Below, in pieces: positions 11,999-21,783 of a stretch of 64,000 nt of DNA. Position 1 is the stretch's first letter, and each line of letters begins with the position of its first letter. Below the pieces are notes generated by a model that was not told where the DNA came from, ran no database searches, and saw only the letters and a list, made by a program, of their open reading frames with translations. This DNA comes from Zantedeschia hybrid cultivar. Lineage: Eukaryota > Streptophyta > Magnoliopsida > Alismatales > Araceae. Both the position numbers and the translations under genes were made by a program. The stretch lies in the NCBI GenBank assembly GCA_030544215.1, contig JARZZO010000013.1:47821196-47885195 (forward strand). Reading direction: 5' to 3'.

Positions 11999-12140
11999 GA
12001 GCCAATTGAATCGGGTCTCTCCTATAAAAGAAACTTCCTGTGTGAAGGTTAATATTAAAATATTAAATCGAGCCAATTGAATCGGGTCTCTTCTGTAAAA
12101 GAAAATTCCTGTGTCAAGGTTAATATTGAAATATTAAAAA
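11999..12140 (+). repeat. Two-copy 71-bp tandem duplication
   Basis: GAGCCAATTGAATCGGGTCT begins at 11999 and again at 12070. The following AAAAGAAA..TTCCTGTGT and TTAATATT blocks also repeat. The array sits about 470 bp upstream of the 12613 start codon. Confidence 0.88.
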
Positions 12141-12231
12141 AACAGCCACTGACCATTGATCCTTCCATGCAAATCAAATCAGTTATGCAAACCTGAGTGA
12201 CTATCAAGTCAACCCACCTTAAGTTATAATT

Positions 12232-12239
12232 TATAAATA
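12232..12239 (+). promoter_or_regulatory. Possible TATA box of the 12613 gene
   Basis: TATAAATA lies 374 bp upstream of the ATG, implying a leader of about 340 nt. Position and match are reasonable, but nothing else confirms it. Confidence 0.3.
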
Positions 12240-12612
12240 ATCTGCTCCCAGCATGCACACCTTGCCATCACCTAGTATAATGGTATGATAGCACATGCTG
12301 TGGTGTGTGTGTACATGCCACATGCCCATCTGCCATGCTATCCTGATATCCTCAACTCCCCCAATTCTCCCCCTTCTAACTTGGGTGGGTCCTCTCTCAA
12401 TCACTGCTATCCCCATGTGCTCCTCCTCAAAAGGCCACTGCCTCTCCCTCTTCCTTCTTCCCACCCTCTCTCTCTAAACTGTGGACATAGAAAGGAGAAG
12501 AGAGAGAACCAGTACTACCAGCACCAGCTCCTCCTAGAGCACTACACATTTCAGCCATCACCACACCCACCCTCCTTCTTCTTCTTCTAGACTTGGTGGG
12601 AGTGAGAGGGCC

Positions 12613-13563
12613 ATGGAGGTGATGTCCCCTCCCCATGGCGCCTGCGCCGGCAGCGGCGGCGGAGGAGGAGCAGGCAGGCGGAGCTCCGACTCGTCCTCCC
12701 CCGAGTTCGAGTTCTGGATGGTGCGCAACCCCTCCTCCCCCCAGCCCCACCTCCTCTCCGCCGACGAACTCTTCGTCGACGGCGTCATCCTCCCCCTCCA
12801 CCTCCTCCACCAGCCCACCTCCGACCCCCCGCCGCCGGAACCGGAGCAGCTGCCGGAGCCGGAGGACCAGGCGGCGCCGCCCGCCTCGACCGCCGCAGCG
12901 CCGGCGGCGCCCACCGCCTCCGCCTCGAAGCGGTGGAGGGACATCTTCCGGGGAGCGGCGGGGGGCGAGAGGGTCAGGGCGGCGGAGGAGCGGGAGCGGC
13001 GGAAGGAGCGCAAGGGCAGCGCCGGCGGCGCCGCCGAGCTCAACATCAACATCTGGCCCTTCTCCCGCAGCCGCTCCGCCGGCACCGGCGGCGCCCGGCC
13101 CAAGGGCGGCGCCGCCGCCGCCGCTCCCGGGCGGCGCGTTAGCAGCGCACCGGTCTCCCGGAGCAACTCCCTCGGCGAGTCCTCGTCCTCGTGCTCTAAG
13201 CCGCCGGCGACCCCCGGCGGCGGTATGGCGGGGCTGCCCACCGCCGGTGGGTTCCACGTCGGCCGGATCAGCCCCGTCTGGCGAGTGCGGAGGGGAAGCA
13301 AGAAGGGAGCCGTCCAGAGTGACGACGTAGCCGCCACCGGCGACGGTGGAGGTAGCCGGAAGGGCAACGGCGGCAGCGGAGTCAGGGTGCTCAACCTGAA
13401 CGTGAACACTTGCATCGGGTACGGGCAGGAGCCGAGCTGCGGCGGTGACAATAAGGAGGACTCCACGGTCGGTGACCAGACCTCTGCCAATATCAACAAT
13501 GGCAATGGCAACAGCAATGGCAGCCACTTCAACTTGAAGACCTTCTTCTCCAAGAAGGTGTAA
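12613..13563 (+). CDS. Plant-specific MAKR/DUF1645-like protein of unknown function
   Basis: Intronless, 316 residues, and very GC-rich against an AT-rich background, as expected for many commelinid single-exon genes. The start ATG is in a favourable GGCCATGG context. The N-terminus has PEFEFWMVRNPS (about 29-42) and LLSADELFVDGVILPLHLL (about 48-66). That is the E-F/ADELF-G-x-I-x-P module seen in plant membrane-associated kinase regulator and DUF1645-type proteins. There follow a Pro/Ala/Gly-rich linker, KRWRDIF (about 107), a basic stretch with RERRKERKG, INIWPFSRSRS, and a C-terminal VLNLNVNTCIGYG segment. Most of the rest is low-complexity Ser/Gly and probably disordered. The family name is tentative and the biochemical role is unknown to me. 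Confidence 0.78.
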   Translation: MEVMSPPHGACAGSGGGGGAGRRSSDSSSPEFEFWMVRNPSSPQPHLLSADELFVDGVILPLHLLHQPTSDPPPPEPEQLPEPEDQAAPPASTAAAPAAPTASASKRWRDIFRGAAGGERVRAAEERERRKERKGSAGGAAELNINIWPFSRSRSAGTGGARPKGGAAAAAPGRRVSSAPVSRSNSLGESSSSCSKPPATPGGGMAGLPTAGGFHVGRISPVWRVRRGSKKGAVQSDDVAATGDGGGSRKGNGGSGVRVLNLNVNTCIGYGQEPSCGGDNKEDSTVGDQTSANINNGNGNSNGSHFNLKTFFSKKV

Positions 13564-15640
13564 TATGATGTCTTTTTATATGTATATATGGATATCAAGG
13601 AGGAGGAGAAGAAGAAGAATAGCACCACCATTCACCAGCCTCCCTCCTTCTCTTTGTAAATAAATTAATGTTTTGATGATGATTCCTCTAGATTCTTATG
13701 TCTAGATTTCCTCCCCTTTTCCCTCTCCTCCTCCAATGGGTTGCTCAGATCCTATGTTTGTTGTTCATGGGTTGTCGACTCGGATTTCTCGTCATGATTC
13801 GTCGACTCGGTCCGACTTGTATGAATTATATTGAATTTTAAATTCTTCGAGTCTAAATATAGGGTCTACCCTCAGTCAAGAACCATACTTGCTATCTGAT
13901 AACGCGTTATTTCTAATCGTTTTGTTCGCTTAACTGAGTCAATCGGACCGAGTCGAGTCGACATTTTAAGATTTTAAATTTGAATATAGTACGAATTGAT
14001 TTGGTTATACATTACGAGTCGGATCGGGTTAGGACCGAGTTGTGTCGATATTTTTCAACAGTGGCTCATCATAATCAGGGCAAACCTCCTAGGTTTGATG
14101 GGTTCCTCAGATTCAAATGTTAAGATGTGGGGGGGGGGGATTGTTTGTGTGAGAATTACTACTCATGGGGAGCAGCACCACGTGCAGGCTCTGTGCTTGT
14201 CCTCGGAGAATCGTCCTCTGTGACTGTCTTGGTAGAATTATTTTGATCCCTTCTTCTCCCCCTCTGACATCTTCTCTCTTGCTGGGGAAAGATATTCCCA
14301 TGGGTAGAGGGGAACAGAGCAGGGTCCACCATGCTGCACCACTAGCTTTAGGGCTCATGAGGGAAGGCAAAAGTGTTAGCTCTGCCATAGGGACACCTCA
14401 CCATTTCCTACTTAACTATAAGATTACTTTGAGGTTACTTAGATGCCCATAGGTTGGGGTTTCAAAAAACAAATGATCAGAATTTTTTGGTAACATGTTT
14501 TTTTCCCCCTTAAAGAAGCTTATGGTAAGAGTAATCTGTATGCAAGAGTTTTGAATTCCTTGGAATCTAGGAATTGATGAAACAGATTTCAAGACCCATT
14601 ATTTATTTTTGTTTGACTCATTCGAGGCCGCCCAATAGATGTATTTTCGTTTTTTTAGATTTAACTCTATTTTAGTCTTTTTATTTTGAATAAAAGATAT
14701 TTTGGTCTTTAGTGTTAAGATTTCTTTTGGGAAGTCTCTATATATTGTCTTGTAATCTTCTTTTGAAAGGCAATGAAGATTTTGAGAATAAATGAATGTG
14801 TGCGTTTCTCCTGAGATGGGATGGTCCGGGAGAGAGTGTAAAGTCCTAGCCTTCTTCTTCCTCTTTGAAGATCCCGTGAAAAAAGGGCGTGAAGCCTCAC
14901 CGTCCCTATTTCTCTCCTTTCTCCCTCTCTTCTTCCTTCTTCTGTCTTCTCCCTTGCTGTCCCGCATCACATGGCCTCTTCATGATCAATGGTTGTTGAT
15001 GCTGATGTGGTTAAGATTGGTAATGCATAATGGAAGAATTTAGACGATCTCATCTTCTAGTAGCCAGCACATGGCGATCATTTCTCTAGAAATGTGATGG
15101 AGTCGTGATAAATGCATTTATGATAAATTTGTATATCATAAATGTATTTCCTGTAAATTCATATTTGATTCTTCTCTGTGAACATACTTGAGTTTATGAT
15201 GAACTTGTGAGAGCTTTTAACATAAACTGACATGAAATGTATTTATGAGGAGGTTTTCCATGTATGATAAATTGGAGTGAGCTTATAGTAAATCCATTTT
15301 TTTATCCTCTAAGTTAAGTTTATCACGAAAAACTTAAATGTATTTATGAGTTGCATGTAGATAGATGCTACTTTAAATCTCTAGTTACGAGGCCATAAAT
15401 AGTAGTCCTATGTATGTACCTTAAAACACAGCTTAGTTCTCCTTTTTCTCCTCGTAACTTTACCCGGCCTCGTGATGGCTTTGCTTTGGATGGCCTCCCA
15501 AGGAAGACCTCCATGGGCCCACTTTCTATTGTTTGTCAGGTTACTTCACGTAGGATCACCCTTCTCCTTAACATGAGAGTGTTAAAGATTTTGAAGTGCC
15601 ATCAAGGGGGCTTTTGTTCAGTAATCAGTTTGGCCTTCTT
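13564..15640. other. Intergenic: 3' flank, inverted repeat and LTR-like fragment
   Basis: After the stop at 13563 comes an AT-rich 3' flank with an AAATAAAT signal near 13660. At 13790-14000 GTCGACTCGGTCCGAC and its complement CGGACCGAGTCGAGTCGAC form diverged inverted arms, suggesting a foldback element. A patch at about 14590-14960 (ATATTTTGGTCTTTAGT, CTATATATTGTCTTGTAATC, GAATAAATGAATG) is laid out like an LTR R/U5 region and resembles the layout of the 45.6 kb LTRs; it may be a solo-LTR relic. No gene supported. Confidence 0.4.
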
Positions 15641-16065
15641 ACAAGCTCTGTTTGGAAACGTTTTTTAGAGGAATTTTAATGATTAATTTTTTTTTAATAG
15701 ACACAAGCATTTCTAAACAGTCTAGCACGTCTTGACTTTGGATTCGTACGAATTATATTAGATTTTAATCTGTCTCAAATGCTCCAACACATCTCCGTTT
15801 TCGGGTTGAAGGGATGAAAGGGGAGGAAGAATTCTAATGTTGAACGGATGAAAATGTCTAGCATGCCTCTCACAAGTTCTATTTGGAAACGTTTTTTGGA
15901 GGAATTCTAATGATTAAAAAATTTTCAATAGACATAAGCATTTCAAAACAGTCTAGCACGCCTTGACTTTGGGTTCGTATGAACTATATAAGAATTTAAT
16001 CTATCCCAAATGCTCTAACACACCCCTGCTTTTGAGTTAAACAGATGAAAGGGAGGAGGAGAGAG
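15641..16065 (+). repeat. Two-copy direct duplication, 231-bp period
   Basis: The segment from ACAAGCTCTGTTTGGAAACG at 15641 recurs from ACAAGTTCTATTTGGAAACG at 15872. The match includes the AGTCTAGCACGTCTTGACTTTG block and the terminal GATGAAAGGGGAGGA block. Confidence 0.88.
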
Positions 16066-18600
16066 AGACTCAGGACTGAACAACGTGTCCCTTTTTTGAA
16101 AAAAAAGAGAGGATAAGTGGCTTACCATTATACCGAGGGGTAAGAATGTGTTTCCAAACATGCTCTTAGAGAGGTTACATATTCAACTCTCACTAGGTGC
16201 ATACACCTTATGTATGAGGGCATTTAATTAAAAAGAATAATAACGTTCAAGATGGAAATATCTCCAATGGAGGGGCACACTTGTGAGATTCAAACCTTCC
16301 TCCCACTTGGAAGGTACTATAAATACTTGACCATTCAGTCATCTGATAAAAAAAAGACTTCATAAGTGACACCCAAAACTCCCTTGCTTGTACCTTTACA
16401 CCCTTTCTCCCTTCGTGAAACTTTGGTATACGAGACATTATTTATCGTCATGTATGTTATGTATTTGTAAAAGTAGAATTTTTTTGTATATTAATTTGCT
16501 AAAAATATTGTCTATACTATACTACATAAGTTAAATATTTTAGGGACACTGCAAATCTTGCTTTTCAACTAAAAGATGTAGGATACAACATGGCCAAAGT
16601 ATATAGGAGCTGTATGTAATTGACTGGAAGTATTAGAAACTGCAATATGAAAACCTATGTAAACTTGTGTTATTAACTAATTAGACTTCTTCTTTATTTT
16701 GATAAGGGTAAGAACAATGTGGTGAAATAAAAGATATCTTAGTTTCTTAAAAGGTAAAGACATAACTATGTAATGTGTGTTAAAGATATAACTGCTATCT
16801 TAGTTTGTTAAATAACTATATGAGTTCCTACAATAGGGTGATCAAATTACCTGGCAATAGATCAGAAGCTAACCAGTCCTGAAGCTAGCTTTAGCATCAT
16901 TCCACATTGAAGAACATAATGGATAAACTTTTGCCTTCTTAAGGCTTATACAGCATTTTGATAAGTTGCTATCTGATATAGCACTCAATGGGCACTTATA
17001 TCTGACACGGTAAGACAAACATCCGGTCCGTCCATAAAATCCATGTTCTAGAACCGAATGGAAGATCTTTCCGAACTTTTAATTCTTAGTTTCATAAAAA
17101 ACTTGCCATTTTTTATTCTCAGACCAGAAAAATCTAGAATCAAATGTCTTATAATAAGGGTTGGGAGTTTGGATGGATCAACTTGAATTCGATCGGGGTA
17201 AATCGGAAGATCGAGTCAGATGGACATGAATAACTTTAGACTAGGTTGAGTTTAGGTTAAGCTCGCACTCAATCGAACATTCGCGCTCGATCAAACATCC
17301 ACGACCCACATTCTCCTTAGGACAATCCAACCTTAAGAAACTAGAGATATTTTTTTAAAAAAATTAAGAATTATATAGAATATATTAATATTTACCACAC
17401 ATTACCCAAATTAAGGTTGAGATGCATTCTATAAGCTATTAGAGGATTGAATTAGATGAAGAAAAGCTTGTACATGGGTCGAGCAGGGTTAAGGAGGGTT
17501 GGGTTGAGTTCGGATTAGAAACCCATTGTAGTAGGATGTGCTAAGGTTAACCTTTACTCGACCCTTCCCCGTGTGTAACTTACAGCCTTTGATTATCTGT
17601 TGGCTGATCAGACGGCTCGCCGACACCGCACCGTCTCACAAGAAGTACGATAAGCATTAAGTCTTGCATGTCATTTAACTCGAGTCAACCCGATATAACT
17701 TACAATCCTCTGATCTGATGGCATTGTCACTGAACTGTCCCATAGTGCAGCAAGCATTCTCTTCTCTGCATCATTCCATCCACTAATGTCTAAGGAAAGT
17801 GTTGTAACAGATATTTCTCTCGTCTGTTTGGCGCCTGTTCTAATTTTAAAAACATTTGATAACATGTCGAGAGCATCAAACAAAATGCTGAGAAATCTAC
17901 GCGGTCTACATCTGCACCGTTAAGCGAGTGGTCGCACTCGCTTAGCCATTCAGACGTGCAGCTCGTCACTAAGCGACAATGCTGTGGGTATTATCGAACA
18001 GGCGCGGGGTCGGAGCCGGTGAGCTGTCCGTGGTGGCCTTGAGAGGAAAACTTCAAATATGGCAGCAGATGCTGTCGGGAAACCCTGTAGTAGTAATAAT
18101 CGCTGGTCTTATAATTTGTGTTAAGGAGATCAGATTAAGTTATCAAACTTTTAGAAACTTTAACTAATTATTAGCACAAGAAGGATGTGATAATTTTATG
18201 TTCATAACGTCAGAAGAGGTACACTTTTAAGCCATCTCAACTAAGCAAGGGTCTTAATGGTTGAACTAATCTCTCAATCTGATCACTTAATATGACTTTT
18301 GGGTATGATGTTTCCTTCTAATTTTCTGTCAAAGCTCTTGCTGCGAGGGCTATGCTCGGCCAACTTGGGATAAGGAAGGTCTTAAGACTTATTGGCGCTA
18401 TGCTTCGTACGCTTACCCATTTGTTTTATAGCTAACTTCTTATTGTGCCTGTTGGGACAACTCTGGTGAGACTTTTATCTTGGGAGTTGCCTCCAGCTTT
18501 GGCCTTTATTTGGAAAACAATGGGTAGGAAACAGATCCAATTGAACCGAGGAACCATGATATGACATTTTTTTGTTACTACGCTTACGTGAAATTGTTGG
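16066..18600. other. Intergenic, no gene recognised
   Basis: AT-rich sequence. A GGGTTGGG/GACCC-rich patch at about 17160-17570 resembles the arms of the small hAT element at 37.8 kb but has no clear ends. A perfect hairpin lies at 17921-17944. Short open frames here show no family features. Confidence 0.45.
17921..17944. other. Perfect 10-bp inverted repeat with 4-nt loop
   Basis: TAAGCGAGTG, then GTCG, then CACTCGCTTA. The arms are exactly complementary. No role is evident; it is not followed by a T-run. Confidence 0.9.
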
Positions 18601-18631
18601 ATTAAATAATCCGATGACTCTTATTACATAG

Positions 18632-19028
18632 GATTTTTTGCATATATATCCCTAAAAAAATACCATATTTGCATTTATACTTCCAACTCTCACATATTAT
18701 CATCAATACTCTTGAAATCTTCAAAATATTGAATTTATGCCCTTCCGTCAAACTAAGGTGAATTGCAATGAAATATGCTAAAAAGATTTCAAAAATCATG
18801 ATAACATTGGGGTGTTGGGGGTACATATATATAATTTTAGCTAATTGAGGGATGTACATGCAAAATATTAGTGAATTCAAGAGTCTCTATACAAAATCTT
18901 TAGATGGAAGGATATAAATGTATTCTTTATAAAGATCTTAGGAGTATTGATGACAATATGTGAGAGTTAAAGGTATAGATGCAAATACAATATTTTTTCA
19001 GGAGTACATATGCTAAAAAAAACCCTAT
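18632..19028. mobile_element. MITE family B, copy 1 (foldback, about 0.4 kb)
   Basis: The left end (TTTTTTGCATATATATCCCT, then CCAACTCTCACATATTATCATCAATACTC) is inverted at the right end (GAGTATTGATGACAATATGTGAGAGTT, then CATATGCTAAAAAAAACC). The inverted arms are about 80-90 bp. The flanks TATTACATA and TATTAAGTA agree at seven of nine positions, a possible 9-bp target duplication of Mutator type. No coding sequence. Confidence 0.72.
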
Positions 19029-20989
19029 TAAGTATCTTGTTGAAGGCAAATAAGGGTTCTGGACAGTCTCTCATTAGTTGCAGAAAAGACAAATCATGTG
19101 TTTATAAAGAGGGCTCCACCTTCCTACTACAGAGACCTATTTTCTTAAAAGCAAGTGCAGTCTTTGAGAAAACTGCACTTCTCAAGATTGACGAGTAAAA
19201 CAGATTGATCTTTTAGAGGCAAGAATTCACTCCCATCCTACCTACATTAATTTGGCATTGTGGGTCTTCTTTGGAAGAAAAAAAAAAAGCTGACGTATGG
19301 GCTACTACTCTTAACATCATCAACCAAGCTAGAAAAAATCGTAACATTATATCACTTAAGCTATTAGATTCAATGCAATGGTACACACATACCATTTGAA
19401 GCATCACACTTTTAACTGCTACATTTAGCAAATTGTTAGAATAAAGTTCAAGATGTATATTTTTTAAGATGTTAGCTATATACACTATATACATCTAAAG
19501 ACACGTTTATACATTCTAAAATAGTAATTCACACTTTAACATATTGCATTTTTAAAATGTTATAGTCATACATTGCTACATAGACATGCCATAGCATTTG
19601 AACAAATCAAGTTTTACATCCATATATTGTGTGCCGTAAATACTTGAAGTTTCAAAATATCGTTAACTTGCTTATCATTTATTTTAACTTGATTTTGATT
19701 TTTGATCTAAAACTATCGTCAAGTAAAATCTAAAGTACTTAAAAATAAAAAATAAAATGTTTAGCACAACAGATAATGAAATAGTAGCATTGACAAATGT
19801 GTTTGAAAATTAACTTGACTCATTTGAAATGTAGGTATGGAAATTGACATAGGCTATTCGCGGTTAGCTTGATCAACGATGCCTCTGTTTCTGTTCAACC
19901 ACTTATCCACAAAGCATTGCTATCCAACTTATTTTGTCATTTTTAACTAGAGGCCTGAACCAAAATTTGAATGAGGATGCACTTAGTGTATGTCTTTCTC
20001 TGAACTCTGCATATGCATTTCTTTTGAGTGGGATGATTTTCAAACCATACTTGGCCGTCTTCTATTTAATCAATTATTGCAAAAATTATTACGTCAATAA
20101 TGTAATCAATTCTCAGAATTTTCCTTTCCTACACAGTCTTGGAATCTCTGAAATGAATGAGCCTCTTGGTGTGAAGCTAAAATAAAAACAAACAAAATTA
20201 AGGTACGAATTTAAGAAAAATATTAATAGGGGTAATCATAATCAATTTTGAGTAGTTACTAACGTTAAACCCTCTCTAACAGCCTCATTTTTCTCCCAAT
20301 CCAGAAAGTTCAAATTCATAGTTTTTAGGTGAAAATAAAAAAAAATACATCCAATATTATTTTTTTCCCAAGGCACTCCCAAAAGCACTATTATGTCTCC
20401 ACCATCCATTGCATACAGCAATCGTCATGAAATCAAGATCTCGTGACAACTACGGGCCATCAGAAAGATGAGAACCTTTTATTAGCCTTGTCCTTTAGTT
20501 CTCTTCGAAAGTAAGCTCCTAAAGAATAAGATAATGGCAAATTTCCCTTGAAGACAGGATTGACCTAATGAATAAGCTTATAAGATTCTAAGTGCCATCT
20601 TCCATGAAGCCATGCAAAGACAGACAGGAAGATAGATCATGTTGGAAAGGAATTCTTCAAAGGAAGACCAGGTGCTCATTCAGAATTCTATCGATATCTT
20701 CTGAGAGGATTTGCAAAATACAGGGGGAGGTGCTTCACCAGGATCCCAAAAGATTTCTACGGTCATATTGATCTCTCCTGCACTGCTCTGACAACAAGCA
20801 GCGAAAAATCCTCAAACGAGGTTGAAAAACCGTACATTCCGTCCTTCCCCCCCATGCCAGTGAATCTACAAAAGGAAGAATTCACTGTCCACTACGCAAT
20901 AGTAACACTGTCCGCGTAACAATCTCATGAGCTGGCAAAGGACACACAATTAGAAGTTAATACCTCATCGACAGAATCATTGCTGGAAA
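19029..20989. other. Intergenic, no gene recognised
   Basis: AT-rich sequence with scattered short open frames that have no recognisable motifs. The region ends at the MITE at 20990, downstream of the ABCI11 3' end. Confidence 0.45.
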
Positions 20990-21376
20990 AGTAATGCTTG
21001 CTGCACCAAGGGTGCCATTTGCACTGCCCTCAGTGCAATGGGTTAATTAAAAAAAATTATTTTTTGAATTTTTTAGGTGGGTCCCGAGGTGCCCTCCATG
21101 TCCATACAAGCCGATCTGTGATCGGACGACCCAAAAAATCTGAAAAACAAAAAATTGAGCCCTAATGAACAGTAAAAAATGCCCTTAATGTGCTGAGCCC
21201 AATAACGGTTTTTCACTTTTCAGATTTTTTTTGGGTCGTTCAATCGGAGATCGGCCTGTACATGTAGGGCACCTCGGGGTCCCACCTAAAAAAAAATCGA
21301 AAAATATATATTTTTTTATTTACCCACTGCACTGAGGGGCGGTGCAAATGGCACCCTCAGTGCAGCAAGCATTACT
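20990..21376. mobile_element. MITE family A, best-preserved copy
   Basis: AGTAATGCTTGCTGCA at the left is exactly inverted as TGCAGCAAGCATTACT at the right, and pairing extends to about 35 bp with few mismatches. Further inside, GATCGGACGACCC/GGGTCGTTCAATCGG and GTGGGTCCCGAGGTGCC/GGCACCTCGGGGTCCCAC also pair, so nearly the whole 387 bp folds back. The centre carries AACAGTAAAAAATGCCC. No coding capacity. No target duplication could be fixed, so the superfamily is open. Confidence 0.85.
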
Positions 21377-21783
21377 CTTGCGTGAAGTGCAAAAATATCT
21401 AGAAGGGAGGAGGGAATGTTGGAAATGCATCATCAGAGAAAACTAGAAGCTAATCCAGCTAGCAAGTGGATTCAACGGGGAAAAGAAAGGCAAAAAGAGA
21501 AAGGCAAAAAGAGAGCAAATCTAAGGACACCAATTAAAAAGCTGAGGCAATGAAAGCCATCTCAACTTTCCCCAAATCCACTGGCTCACTGGCTGCTAAA
21601 TTCTTGGGCGACAATTGAGTGGGGACAAAAAGAATTTTATTCAAAGAGAGAAAAATCGCTAATAGAATTCAAAATTCAGGTGCCGATGACAAGTTCATAT
21701 TAAATTGATGTAGGAATTTGTGAGGACATCTAACTCACCTCAAATCCATCCTCCAACATACGTTGACGAAGGAATAACAGACA

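Noticed and set aside
12427..13631. Long minus-strand and alternative plus-strand frames over the GC-rich gene
   Set aside because: They are shadows of the 316-residue plus-strand gene. Only that frame gives family-like motifs (ADELF, EFWMV) and a balanced composition.
17160..17570. A third small hAT element based on GGGTTGGG/GACCC-rich text
   Set aside because: Similar wording to the 37.8 kb element, but no inverted ends or 8-bp duplication could be found.
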